Below are positions 26,576-35,098 of a DNA stretch of 64,000 nt, piece after piece. Under the pieces are notes generated by a model. It did no database searches, had not been told where the DNA came from, and saw nothing but the letters and a program-made list of their open reading frames with translations. This DNA comes from Isosphaera pallida ATCC 43644 (lineage in GTDB: Bacteria; Planctomycetota; Planctomycetia; Isosphaerales; Isosphaeraceae), in assembly GCF_000186345.1 (NCBI RefSeq), contig NC_014962.1, positions 4,306,450-4,370,449 of the forward strand, written 5' to 3'. The position numbers were made by a program, and so were the translations under genes. How positions within the stretch are numbered: position 1 is the first letter of the stretch; every line of letters starts with the position of its first letter.

Positions 26576-26638
26576 GCGGAAGCGACTCGCTCCCCTGATT
26601 CCCTCTGATTTCCCGACCCCGACGGGGTCGGGGATGAT
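26576..26638. repeat. Two-hairpin intergenic repeat, copy 2
   Basis: Matches 13572-13635. Here the second hairpin is perfect: cccgacccc-gac-ggggtcggg (26612-26632). The first hairpin pairs agcga with tcgct. It lies 39 bases after the phosphofructokinase stop and before the convergent end of a small membrane protein gene, so it may work as a bidirectional terminator, although there is no clear U-tract. Confidence 0.8.
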
Positions 26639-26711
26639 TGAGAAAACCCACCGTTGGGGAATCGGATCTACCCTCGGGGATGTGACCGGTTTAGGAGATT
26701 GTCAGGACGGC

Positions 26712-26906
26712 CTAGATCCGAGTATTAATAAACAAAAGGACTGCTGTTGACACAATCATGATGATGAAGATGGTTCCGGCCAGACGGATGGCGTGAGGCA
26801 GGATGCGCTTCCAGGTCTCGTGACGGGTGGCGGCGTAGACCAGGCTAATCGCCACCACCAGGGGGGGAAGGAACAAGTAGGGGCTGATTGTAGCTGGATC
26901 CACCAT
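26712..26906 (-). CDS. Small membrane protein, two membrane segments
   Basis: A 64-residue protein, MVDPATISPYLFLPPLVVAI onward, with a hydrophobic segment at about 8-25 and a second at about 44-61, separated by a basic loop ATRHETWKRILPHAIR. The frame is open upstream to 27038, but the extra residues are Pro/Arg-rich and overlap the neighbouring gene. It follows a DUF6677-type gene in the same direction (53-base gap), so the two are probably one operon. I recognise the pair only as conserved planctomycete membrane proteins; function unknown. Confidence 0.75.
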   Translation of the reverse strand: MVDPATISPYLFLPPLVVAISLVYAATRHETWKRILPHAIRLAGTIFIIMIVSTAVLLFINTRI

Positions 26907-26959
26907 GTGAAGGGTTCCAAGGGCCGGCCGAAGGGACGGCTGGGAGGAGGGAGGGCTTG

Positions 26960-27484
26960 TTACTGCGTGGTGGTGGGCGACGCAGCGTCGCCTTGGGGGG
27001 GGTGGTCCTCTTCCAAACCGGTGTAAGCTGGTCCACACAAGGCGTCGTAGATCGCCAGGATGTTCAGAAGTCCGGCGACCATCGTGTAGATCGTTCCAAT
27101 TTCGACGAGGCGTCCGTGGGTCAATTGTAAGGTGTTGAGGGTCTCGACGCTGGGTGGAGCCATGAAACCGTTCATCAGCGTGAAGGGGTGTTCGGGGTCA
27201 GAGAGGCTCACCAGCGTCCCTTGGATTAGCGCGGGCAACGCGGGCAGACCGACAAAGACTTGGGCCAGGTAGCTGAAGCGGAACCGTTCGGGATCGAGTC
27301 GAGGGTCCACCCAAATCCAGAAGACGTTTTGGTAACGTCCTAGGGCGAACCCAGCGACGTAGAGTCCCAGAACACAGATGAGGAAGAGGATTCCCTTGCC
27401 GGTTCGCCCCTGATACAACTGACCCAGTCCGGGAATCAGCCAGGTTAACAGGGCGGCGAGGTGGCGGTTTTTCAGGTCGGGCAT
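26960..27484 (-). CDS. DUF6677-type membrane protein
   Basis: A 174-residue membrane protein. It opens with NRHLAALLTWLIPGLGQLYQ then GRTGKGILFLICVLGLYVAG, a TM2-like pattern (Pro-Gly-x-Gly-xx-Tyr before a second helix), and has further hydrophobic segments at about 75-95 and 130-150. The tail is acidic and Thr-rich. It appears to head a two-gene unit with the small membrane protein downstream and is divergent from rsmE. A hairpin ggacgc-ggg-gcgtcc (27572-27586) lies in the divergent gap. Function unknown. Confidence 0.82.
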   Translation of the reverse strand: MPDLKNRHLAALLTWLIPGLGQLYQGRTGKGILFLICVLGLYVAGFALGRYQNVFWIWVDPRLDPERFRFSYLAQVFVGLPALPALIQGTLVSLSDPEHPFTLMNGFMAPPSVETLNTLQLTHGRLVEIGTIYTMVAGLLNILAIYDALCGPAYTGLEEDHPPQGDAASPTTTQ

Positions 27485-27645
27485 CGGCTCGAATCGCTCG
27501 ACGGGCAGGGAAGAGACGTCCCGCGCGAAACCAGGTTGGTCAACCGACCTGACCCGTGCTAGGACCCATCGGGACGCGGGGCGTCCTGTTGTCGTTGAGC
27601 AGAATTGTATCAGGTTGCCCCGTCGCTGTCAGGAATTTCGACTCA

Positions 27646-28458
27646 ATGGCTCGCACACGCGAACACCCCCCCGAACCCGCCCGGCTGGATCGGTTTCATC
27701 ACCCCGACCTAGGTGACCCCCGACCCGGCGTTTCGATCGGCCTCGGCGAGGAGGAAGGTCGTCATCTCTCGATTGTGTTGCGGCATCGTCGGGGCGATCG
27801 GGTCGAAGTCTTCGACAGTCTCGGCCGCGTGGTGATCGCTCGGGTCGAATCGCTTGGCTCCAAACGGGAATCGACCGTTCTAGTCGTCGAACAGGTCGGG
27901 GGCATCCTCGACCGCACCCCGCGTCGTCGGGTTCGCCTGGCCGTCGCGCCTCCTAAAGGCGAGCGGCTCGAATGGTTGATCGAAAAAAGCGCGGAACTTG
28001 GAGTCGAACATGTGACCTTGATCCACTGCCGTCGGGGCGTGGCCAGCTTGGAAGGAGGATCCCCCAAGCTCGACAAGCTGCGGCGCAAGGTGATCGAGGT
28101 GGCCAAGCAGTGCCGACGCAACCGCCTGATGACGATTGACGCGCTGGACTTCAGAACGTATCTCGCTCAGGAAACGGCCGCGTGGCGTTGGTTGTGCCAC
28201 CCCGACGACGCTCAGCCTCCCGAGCCCGAGGCGTTGAGTGATCCGCAACCGCTGGCTGCGTTGATTGGTCCCGAGGGAGGCTTCGAGTCCGACGAACTCG
28301 CCGAGGCGCGAGCGTGGGGTTGGCGTCCGACCCGGTTGGGGAGTCCGATTCTGCGAGTGGAAACCGCCGCGTTGGTCGCTGCGGCGCTCGCTCTGGCGGC
28401 CAGTCCCCCCGGGGAACACGTCCCATCGACGGCCAACCCGGACCAACAGGGTGACTGA
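27646..28458 (+). CDS. rsmE: 16S rRNA (uracil1498-N3)-methyltransferase
   Basis: A 270-residue RsmE-family SPOUT methyltransferase that methylates U1498 of 16S rRNA using SAM. The N-terminal PUA-like part has RFHHPDL and EGRHLSIVLRHRRGDRVEVFD; the knotted C-terminal part has LAVAPPKGERLEWLIEKSAELGV, then KLRRKVIEVAKQCRRNRL, LIGPEGGFESDEL and LGSPILRVETAAL, all characteristic. Length is slightly above the usual 240-250 because of an N-terminal lead and a polar tail. ATG 27646 has aggaa about nine bases upstream; the frame is open back to 27556. Confidence 0.95.
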   Translation: MARTREHPPEPARLDRFHHPDLGDPRPGVSIGLGEEEGRHLSIVLRHRRGDRVEVFDSLGRVVIARVESLGSKRESTVLVVEQVGGILDRTPRRRVRLAVAPPKGERLEWLIEKSAELGVEHVTLIHCRRGVASLEGGSPKLDKLRRKVIEVAKQCRRNRLMTIDALDFRTYLAQETAAWRWLCHPDDAQPPEPEALSDPQPLAALIGPEGGFESDELAEARAWGWRPTRLGSPILRVETAALVAAALALAASPPGEHVPSTANPDQQGD

Positions 28459-28535
28459 CCCCGCGCCTCTTGGGATGCTCCGGCTTTCTTGGTCCTAGAC
28501 TCCTCGACAGAGACAAAACCAAGGCAAATGAGGTG

Positions 28536-28910
28536 ATGATGCCCGCGACGCACTGGATGATTGGGTTGGGATTGGGCGCGGGGATTCTCTCGGGGATGTT
28601 CGGCATCGGTGGAGGGTTAGTGATTGTGCCGGTCCTGGCGTTGGTCTTTGCGGTCGATCAGAAGACGGCTGTAGGAACCTCGTTGTTCGCCCTGATGTTC
28701 CCGGTGGGGATTCTCGGCGTGCTGGAATACGCCCGCCGCAAGGAGATCCTCTACGCCTCGGGGTTGTGGATCGCGTTGGGCCTGCTGGCCGGGGCCTACC
28801 TTGGTGCGTTGCTGGTCGGCAAGCTCTCCCCGCTCACCATGAAGCGGCTCTACGGCGTCTTTCTGATCGTGGTGGGGGTTTATTATTTGTATTCAACCCG
28901 CGGCAAATGA
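28536..28910 (+). CDS. Half-size TauE/SafE-family membrane protein
   Basis: A 124-residue membrane protein with about four hydrophobic helices. The start GAGILSGMFGIGGGLVIVPVL and the next helix TAVGTSLFALMFPVGILGVLEYA are the repeat signature of TauE/SafE (DUF81) anion or sulphite exporters, followed by GLLAGAYLGALLVGKLSPLTMKRLYGVFLIVVG. Full-length members have two such halves (about 250 residues); this has one, so it presumably dimerises, as reported for other half-size transporters (inference). ATGs at 28536 and 28539 are both possible, with gaggtg just upstream. It follows rsmE by 77 bases. Confidence 0.87.
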   Translation: MMPATHWMIGLGLGAGILSGMFGIGGGLVIVPVLALVFAVDQKTAVGTSLFALMFPVGILGVLEYARRKEILYASGLWIALGLLAGAYLGALLVGKLSPLTMKRLYGVFLIVVGVYYLYSTRGK

Positions 28911-29067
28911 CATGGGCGCAGATTCATAGATAGGATTTTTCTCCGTCAATTCCGCCGTCCAGCGCGACCTTCCCAGGTGGGGTTGGTCGCGCCTCGTGCT
29001 TGTGATGAGTCTCGAAATGTTGAAACCACAACCACAGACGGAAACAGCGCGGGATTTCCCCGCCCGC

Positions 29068-29877
29068 TCAGTCTCCTAGCGGAGGCAGTTTGGGTGGGTT
29101 CAGGGGAAGTAAGCCTTCAATCTGGGCGGTGTCATGCGGCGCGGGTTGAGGCCCCTCCGAATCTCCAAGAGGAGGCAGCAAGGTGGTGGCGACTCGACCG
29201 CTGCGGACCGGCGAGGTGGAGGGGGAATCTGGCAACAAAGCGGGCGCGACCATCGCCGAAGGCGTCGCGTCGTGAACCGATGGGGCGTCGCCAGAACCGG
29301 AGGGGGGCTCAATGACCGGCAAGTCGTCGCTCGATTCCAGGTTCAGGTTGGTTTGGCGGAGGGCTTCCTCAGTTTTTTGAAGGGTCTGCGACACCAATTG
29401 GTTGGCTTGAGTCATCCTTTGGCGATGTTGTTCCTCCACTTGAGACGCCAGGTGATCGGCTTGGGTCCGCATCTCCTCGCTTTGTCCGACAAGCCGACGG
29501 GTGAACTGGGCGAGTCGCCCCCGCGCCTGGTTGAGACCCCGCCGCGCCGAGTCGGCAACGTGATCAATAGCTGTTTTGCCGCTTTGGGCCACGTCGTCGA
29601 TGACCGCGTGGGGATCGGGCACGATCGGTTCGGCAACCGCCGCATTCGCCGAGGGGGTCCCCCCAGTCGGGGTGGGTTCGGCAAGCGAGCGGGGCGGTGG
29701 GGGCATGTCGCCGGCAGCGGTGGTGCCGACTTCGGGCCAGGACCACCCTTGGCGATTGGCCGCGTTGGTTCGAGGCAGACCTGTACAGCCGACGCTCCCC
29801 AACCCTAGCATCCCCACGGCAAGAACGATGATCACAACGCGATGGCAACCGCCCCGTTCGAACTGACGACGATTCAT
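29068..29877 (-). CDS. Lipoprotein with coiled-coil region, unknown function
   Basis: A 269-residue putative lipoprotein. The N-terminus is basic (MNRRQFERGGCHR), followed by VVIIVLAVGMLGLGSVGC, where LGSVGC is a fair lipobox. The middle (about 90-195) is a helical stretch rich in Gln, Glu and Arg (ARRGLNQARGRLAQFTRRLV, then HRQRMTQANQLVSQTLQKTE), likely coiled coil. The last third is Pro/Ser-rich and disordered. ATG 29877 is preceded directly by a run of ggggagaaggag. A GC-rich hairpin gcggg-atttc-cccgc (29049-29063) lies just beyond the stop and could end transcription. No known family recognised. Confidence 0.75.
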   Translation of the reverse strand: MNRRQFERGGCHRVVIIVLAVGMLGLGSVGCTGLPRTNAANRQGWSWPEVGTTAAGDMPPPPRSLAEPTPTGGTPSANAAVAEPIVPDPHAVIDDVAQSGKTAIDHVADSARRGLNQARGRLAQFTRRLVGQSEEMRTQADHLASQVEEQHRQRMTQANQLVSQTLQKTEEALRQTNLNLESSDDLPVIEPPSGSGDAPSVHDATPSAMVAPALLPDSPSTSPVRSGRVATTLLPPLGDSEGPQPAPHDTAQIEGLLPLNPPKLPPLGD

Positions 29878-30460
29878 CTCCTTCTCCCCCTGAGCGAAAC
29901 CGCTTGAATCCGCCGGGTGGTGCCCGACACAAGTGGATCCGAATCCCTTCGTCACTCCCGACGCGCCGAGCGAACCGAGCCCTTCAAGCAAGCCATCGCT
30001 GGCCTGGGTTGGGTTGGCTTAGCTTAGCTCAACCCGTTCACCTGATCGATTCAAGATCGGCCGGCGAACAACCAACTCCGGCGGAGGCGCGGGTCGTCGC
30101 ATTCTTTCGTTCCAGGTTTCCATCGGGGGAGGGTGGCAGTGTTGCGGAGCGGAACCTGGATTCGGTCGATGCCTCGACCGCGACGATAGGCCAGCGACTC
30201 GGGTGGTGTCCTATCATGACCTCCCACCCTCGACAAGGCGGATCGAGCCAAGTCGGAACGCCCAGAGACGTTCTGGGCGCGTCCGATTATGTTCAAGAAA
30301 TGTCATACAGATCAGTTGTGGTCGGTCAGATCGCGGGCGACCGGCTCACGGGGAACCGCATGGGTTGGAAAGGTGAACACCAAAAGGATGCGTGATTTGG
30401 GATAGGGCGGAATCTCGGGACAGGATGAGAGGCAGAGGGCGGAATCCAGTGGGAAGGGGC
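29878..30460. other. Intergenic region (about 0.6 kb), no convincing gene
   Basis: Lies between the lipoprotein gene start and the end of the ArsR gene, both on minus. Open frames across it (for example 29904-30395 on plus) show no family pattern. It has an imperfect inverted repeat gggttggctt...gctcaaccc near 30009-30035. Nothing else is seen. Confidence 0.5.
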
Positions 30461-30742
30461 TTAGTCCATGAGAAGTTGGGCGGCTTTGATCATACGATGA
30501 CCTTTTTCAGTTAATTCATAAACGTTGTGCTTACCGTCACGTCGGGAGGCGATGAAGCCACTGACCCTGAGAAGGGCCAGGTGGTGACTGATCGCCGGCT
30601 GGGTTTGTTCCATCGACTCGCAAAGGTCGCTGACGTTGCGGGGGCCGTCGGCCAGCAGGACCACGATCCGGAAACGGGTGGGATCGCCGCCCAGCTTGAA
30701 GGCGCTGATCGACTGATCGAACTTGAGAGTGTTGAGGGCCAT
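30461..30742 (-). CDS. ArsR-family winged-helix repressor
   Basis: A 93-residue single-domain regulator. The pattern SAFKLGGDPTRFRIVVLLAD, then NVSDLCESMEQTQPAISHHL (recognition helix) and LRVSGFIASRRDGKHNVYELT (wing) is typical of ArsR/SmtB proteins. The metal-binding ELCVCDL motif of alpha-3 sites is absent (only one Cys, in DLCES), so it may sense something other than arsenic or cadmium. ATG 30742 was chosen for the agggag site about nine bases upstream; the longer frame to 30787 would overlap the palindrome. An 18-bp perfect palindrome ends 41 bases upstream and is a natural operator for autorepression. No obvious target gene is next to it. Confidence 0.9.
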   Translation of the reverse strand: MALNTLKFDQSISAFKLGGDPTRFRIVVLLADGPRNVSDLCESMEQTQPAISHHLALLRVSGFIASRRDGKHNVYELTEKGHRMIKAAQLLMD

Positions 30743-30782
30743 GATGTTGAACTCCCTGGGTCGGGCGCGCCGGTATGGTCCA

Positions 30783-30800
30783 TCCACGAACGTTCGTGGA
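30783..30800. promoter_or_regulatory. Perfect 18-bp palindrome, candidate ArsR operator
   Basis: The core CCACGAACGTTCGTGG is flanked by t and a that extend the symmetry to 18 bp. It starts 41 bases upstream of the ArsR-family start codon on the minus strand, where such repressors commonly bind their own promoter. Size and symmetry fit a winged-helix dimer site. Binding itself is inference. Confidence 0.6.
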
Positions 30801-31081
30801 GGATTGGATTCATCAAGGCGCGTGTGAAGCGGGACGGTCTTCCCGGTATGATTCTACGCGGATCGCTCTGCTTTTCAAGACGATCAACTTGGTGGCAGGC
30901 GCGAATCAATCAAGATCATGACAGGGATTACGAACAACCCCGCTCCGGTTCCACAACGTGAGGAACGGGAACGGGGTTGGTTTGACGACGGGTCGTCTGA
31001 ATTTTTTGGTGTTGTGAAGGTATGGAGGCGACCTGATCCCAACACTGGCAGCGAGGGACACGCAACCCAATCCGGGTGACC
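30801..31081. other. Intergenic region between the ArsR operator and the SPFH operon end
   Basis: About 280 bases, all upstream of the ArsR gene and downstream of the SPFH pair. It should hold the ArsR promoter and the SPFH terminator. A T-rich patch (gaattttttgg, about 31000-31010) is visible; no gene is recognised. Confidence 0.4.
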
Positions 31082-32959
31082 CTAGCGACGCGACGCGGTG
31101 GGATCAAGCCGTCCGGTGGCTGGCGGCCCGTCGGACACGGGCGACGCCGTTGGGTTGGCGGAGGCGGATGCCGCGGGGGGCGCAGCGGTGGGGTTGGGAT
31201 TCTCCGAGACCATCCGGCCCATCATCGCTTCTTGGAACCCTTTGAGATCGGTCCAGAGGGTGCCCGGACCAGCGTAGAACACGTTCAAGCTGATTTGGTC
31301 GGGCAGGTTCTCGGCGAAGAGATACCGTCCGTAGGCTTGCGAGCCCCCTAGCGCCTCGACCAACAGCTGGAACTTCTCGGCTTCGGCGATGTTGGCCAGT
31401 TCGGACTTCTTTGCGGTGGCCTCGCCCAGAAGTTTGGTCACTTGAGCTTCGATCAGGGCGGTTTGGAGTTCGATCGAGGCTTTGAGTTGCTCGGTGGTTG
31501 CCTCGATCTCGCGGGCCTTCTTCTGACCGGTGGCTTTGAGTTCGGCCACGAGACGGTTCGTTTCGGCCCGGGTGCGGCCCTCCTCCAAGGTGACCTGGGC
31601 AATGGCGCGTTGAAGATCGGCGCGGGCCTTGGCGGTAAGTTGCTCCTGGTCGCGAGTCTTCTTGTTCTCGTTGGCGATCGTGGCCCGTTGAATCGGTTGC
31701 CGCACCACGTTGGGCACGTAGATGTGCCGCGTCAAGGCAAACAGCAACGTCAGGTTCTTCTCGGCCAGCACCCGTTCGAGCTCCTCCGCCGCGTCGGTCT
31801 GGAATGCCTCGCGACTGTCCCCCACCAGCAAATCCACCGCGCCCCGCTTGGTCCCCTGGTTGCGGCAGATCGACTCGACTTGTGGCTTGACCACCTTGGC
31901 CTCGACATCCTTGAGGCTACCGAAGTTCCTCACGACTTCGGTGGCCTGGTCGGGCAGCACTCCCCAAATCGTGGTGAAGTCCATATAAATGTTGAACCCG
32001 TCCGACGAGCGGAACGAAATCCCGGTGTCCTTCTTGATGACCGGATCGGGCGGAACCTCGAAGACTGCTGGATCAACCGGCGTGTTGGGCGCGCCAGCGA
32101 CATTGCCCTTTTGAAATTCACGCGGGCTCAACCGCACCTCGGTGGCGCGCCGGCGGGCGTTGGGGTCGAATGCGTCGTTTTCCTGCTCGACTTCATATGT
32201 GATCGAAAGCTCGTTGTAGCCGATACTCACGATGTCCACCCGCTTTTCCAGAGGGTTGAGGAAGTACAGGCCGGGCTGAAGCACCTGTTTTTGCACCCCT
32301 TTGCCCTGGTCGGAGCGTGGGTCCGCCGCCTTGTTGGTGACGACGCCAACATAACCGGCGCGGATCAGGTCGGTCTGATTGGGGGGCAGGTTGATTCCGG
32401 CGACGACGCCGAGGTTCTCGGGTCTAACCTCAAAGGCGTAATGGGTATTGATCCGGTAACGCCCGGGGGTCAGCACCCGACGGCGAACCCCTTTGTATTC
32501 CTCGGAGTCGGCCAGGATCGCCCCCTCGGGCAGCGGCTTGCCCAACTTGGAGGTGACCACGCCGATCTCGCCTGGCTTGATGATTGTGTCGGGCACCAAC
32601 ACCGTTTCGTACTCCAGAGGGGAGTAGAAATGACGGCCCGGACCCGGCATGACCCGCAGCACTCCAATGGCCTTGGGCTGTCCCGATTCGTCCAAGTCCA
32701 CCAGATCCCCCTCGACCGGCTTGAGACCCGGACGCAAAAACGGTGGGAATGGCCCTTTGTATCGCAGCATCAGACTATGATTGGGCGGAACTTCGATGCG
32801 GCAAATCATCCACTGCCAGACGCCAACATACAGGAACAGCAACACGGCAAGCGTGACGCCGCCGGCGATCAAGGCCGCCCGACGCACCCGTTGGCGACGG
32901 CTGCCGCCGAGGTTGCCGTCGTAGTCGGGACGGTCTTCCAGGGGGATTGAGGAACTCAT
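31082..32959 (-). CDS. SPFH (band 7/prohibitin-like) membrane protein, second of a coupled pair
   Basis: A 625-residue protein. An N-terminal membrane helix (about 28-50, ALIAGGVTLAVLLFLYVGVW) is followed by three beta modules of similar wording (GEIGVVTSKLGKPLPEG, RRVLTPGRYRINTHYAF; GYVGVVTNKAADPRSDQGKG, QKQVLQPGLYFLNPLEKR), then a band-7 region (SFRSSDGFNIYMDFTTIW) and a long charged coiled coil (about 440-545). The tail is Pro/Ala/Ser-rich. SPFH proteins form large oligomeric cages or rings that organise membrane microdomains. Its ATG overlaps the upstream gene's stop (ATGA), which implies translational coupling and probably a hetero-oligomer with that paralogue (inference). Confidence 0.88.
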   Translation of the reverse strand: MSSSIPLEDRPDYDGNLGGSRRQRVRRAALIAGGVTLAVLLFLYVGVWQWMICRIEVPPNHSLMLRYKGPFPPFLRPGLKPVEGDLVDLDESGQPKAIGVLRVMPGPGRHFYSPLEYETVLVPDTIIKPGEIGVVTSKLGKPLPEGAILADSEEYKGVRRRVLTPGRYRINTHYAFEVRPENLGVVAGINLPPNQTDLIRAGYVGVVTNKAADPRSDQGKGVQKQVLQPGLYFLNPLEKRVDIVSIGYNELSITYEVEQENDAFDPNARRRATEVRLSPREFQKGNVAGAPNTPVDPAVFEVPPDPVIKKDTGISFRSSDGFNIYMDFTTIWGVLPDQATEVVRNFGSLKDVEAKVVKPQVESICRNQGTKRGAVDLLVGDSREAFQTDAAEELERVLAEKNLTLLFALTRHIYVPNVVRQPIQRATIANENKKTRDQEQLTAKARADLQRAIAQVTLEEGRTRAETNRLVAELKATGQKKAREIEATTEQLKASIELQTALIEAQVTKLLGEATAKKSELANIAEAEKFQLLVEALGGSQAYGRYLFAENLPDQISLNVFYAGPGTLWTDLKGFQEAMMGRMVSENPNPTAAPPAASASANPTASPVSDGPPATGRLDPTASRR

Positions 32960-34719
32960 TGATCACCTCCAGCGGGCTTGGCATTGGGAATCGAGGCGGC
33001 GTTGGGGTTGGGTGTGGGAGATGGGTTGGCCGGCGGGTTGGCCAGCGGCGGGTTGTCGGAGGCAGACGGTGTTTCAGCAGGAGAAACCGGCGCGGGCTGA
33101 TTGGGCGGAGAGGTAGATTCGGCCTCGGAAAGAGCCGCAGTGGAAGCAGGAAGCGCGACCGACCCGAGCGAGGTCGGGGCGGCGTTGGTGAACTGGGCGA
33201 ACAACTCCATGATCGGCCCTTCGGTGTTGGTCAGGATCGTCTTGAACGCCGGAGCGAGCTTGGAGGCCAGCACGCTGCGGGCGTAGCCATCGCCGTCGCC
33301 GCCGAAGGCCCGGACCTTGGTACGGACGCCGGCGACCTCTGCGTTGTTGCGGAACCGGGTTACCGCCGCGGCCGCTTCGGCTTCGGCGATCAGTTTGGCC
33401 GCCTGGTCACGGGCCGCCTCCAGCTTGATCTTGGCCACTTCGAGCTGCTGGTTGGCCTCGGTCAGAGCCACCGCCTGATCCTGCTCGGCCTTGGTCGTCA
33501 ACTCGACAATCTCCTGCTCGGCCTCGACCAGCTTGCGGCTTTGCTCTCCCTTGAGTTCCTCGACCTTCAATTGGGCTTCGGACTCTTGTTGCAAACGCTC
33601 CTGCTGATATTGGGCCAACCGCTGTTTGGCCACCTCGCGCTGCTGGATCGGCTCGGCGATGTCCAACGGCGGAATAATGGTCGAGACCGTGACCGCCCGG
33701 ACTTCGATCCCCTGACGCAGGCAGTTGGTTTTGAGCGAACGCTCCAAGTCCCTCACGAATTGCTCACGCTCGATGCCGCTGATGAACGCGCCGCCGGTCA
33801 GCTTGGAGCCGTTGATTCGGCAAATCGACCGGCTCTCGGGCATGATGATCTTCTTGACTAGTTCCTCGGCGATCTCGTCCTGGTTGTAATCCTCGTTGTA
33901 GAGGACAAAGATTTCGGCGGCCTTGTCCTCCAAAACGCGGAACTCGATGGTACCGTCGATCTCGACAGGGAAACCGTCGGCGGAGAGGAAGTCCATCGGG
34001 TCGCCTTCGGAGAGGTTGTAGCGCTGGCTTCGGCAGTCCACCAAACTGACGCGGTATTCATACGGGTTGAGGTAGTGGGTGCCGGGAGGCAACGTCTCTT
34101 GTTGAACGCCGCGCTCGCCCTTAGCGACGAGGACGACGTTGGCATCTTTAGGCAGAGGACCGGCGAGGTTGGTGACCACGCCTCGGAAACCGGCCGGGAT
34201 CATGACCGGGTCGAACTGCTGGATCTCTTCGAGATAGCGGTTGTAGGTGTACAACCCCGGCTCCAAGACACCCCGTTGGATTCCCTTTTGGCCGGGTTCG
34301 GCCAGCACTTGGTTTTCCGTGGAGTTCAACTCCTCGCCGACCAGCCTGATCCGCACCCCGATTTTGCCTTTGGGAATGTCCGCCTTGGGATAGATTTCCC
34401 AGTCCCAGAACAAGGGGTTGTAGAAATAGCGTCCCTCGGTCAGCACCCGAGGTTGAACCCCCTTGTAGAGTGGTCCGTTGGGATCGTCGGGGGCGATCTC
34501 CATGTCTGGTTCCAGATCCAAACCGCGTTTGGAGATGAGAACCGCCTGGGAGTTAGTGGGCACTTCCAGCAGACACAGGTTGTAGCCCACGATTGCAAGA
34601 ACCAGTGCGCTCCCCAAAAGAACCGCCGCCACTGTAACCAGGTTGACGAAGTGTCGCCCCGGTGAGCCTCTCCAGTTGAACCCCAACCCGCCGCGGCGGG
34701 TTCTAAAACCGCTGGACAT
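32956..34719 (-). CDS. SPFH (band 7/prohibitin-like) membrane protein, first of a coupled pair
   Basis: A 587-residue paralogue of the next gene. A membrane helix (about 26-50, LVTVAAVLLGSALVLAIVGY) precedes repeated beta modules (KGKIGVRIRLVGEELNSTEN, GIQRGVLEPGLYTYNRYLEE; GFRGVVTNLAGPLPKDANVV, QQETLPPGTHYLNPYEYR), an SPFH core (FLSADGFPVEIDGTIEFRVL) and an Ala/Glu/Gln-rich coiled coil (about 370-460), ending in a Pro/Ser/Asn-rich tail. The C-terminal order resembles flotillin-type proteins. ATG 34719 has gggagg six bases upstream; the frame is open to 34773. The pair probably builds a membrane-associated assembly; no NfeD-type partner, common next to prokaryotic SPFH genes, is present. Confidence 0.88.
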   Translation of the reverse strand: MSSGFRTRRGGLGFNWRGSPGRHFVNLVTVAAVLLGSALVLAIVGYNLCLLEVPTNSQAVLISKRGLDLEPDMEIAPDDPNGPLYKGVQPRVLTEGRYFYNPLFWDWEIYPKADIPKGKIGVRIRLVGEELNSTENQVLAEPGQKGIQRGVLEPGLYTYNRYLEEIQQFDPVMIPAGFRGVVTNLAGPLPKDANVVLVAKGERGVQQETLPPGTHYLNPYEYRVSLVDCRSQRYNLSEGDPMDFLSADGFPVEIDGTIEFRVLEDKAAEIFVLYNEDYNQDEIAEELVKKIIMPESRSICRINGSKLTGGAFISGIEREQFVRDLERSLKTNCLRQGIEVRAVTVSTIIPPLDIAEPIQQREVAKQRLAQYQQERLQQESEAQLKVEELKGEQSRKLVEAEQEIVELTTKAEQDQAVALTEANQQLEVAKIKLEAARDQAAKLIAEAEAAAAVTRFRNNAEVAGVRTKVRAFGGDGDGYARSVLASKLAPAFKTILTNTEGPIMELFAQFTNAAPTSLGSVALPASTAALSEAESTSPPNQPAPVSPAETPSASDNPPLANPPANPSPTPNPNAASIPNAKPAGGDQ

Positions 34720-35098
34720 TGCAAACCTCCCCGCAACCTGTCCACCAGGGTGAGTTGGTGGTTGCGGAAACAAGGGACCATCGGTGAAAGTGACATTGTC
34801 GGATCGTCATCCAAGGCGACCCGGTCTCCGAACGCACCAGCCCGCGCGAACCCCGGCCGGGACAGCCCAACCGGCACCCAACGCTACCCCACGCCTCGTC
34901 TGGCGCAGCTTGGCGAAAGTGGGCTTCATTGCACCCTCGACAGAGTGATCGCCGCAAGGAGATTCGCCGAGGAGCACCCAAATTTGCCTTGATTCGCTAC
35001 AATCATCCGTTTTTCCCCAACGCGACCGTTGAGAGCCTCTAGTTCGTTTCGTTTTGTTTCACAACAGCCGGGAATGAACTGAACCCGGAGACCCCGCC
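34720..35098. other. Divergent intergenic region upstream of the SPFH pair and the ROK kinase
   Basis: A 379-base gap. It contains a T-rich and AT-richer stretch around 34985-35065 (for example gtttcgttttgtttcac) that probably carries the ROK promoter, and a small hairpin ccggg...cccgg (35070-35090) just before the ROK start. No gene seen. Confidence 0.5.

Noticed and set aside
31442-32950. Plus-strand ORF of 502 codons over an SPFH gene
   Set aside because: Antisense shadow; the minus frame has clear SPFH and coiled-coil features.
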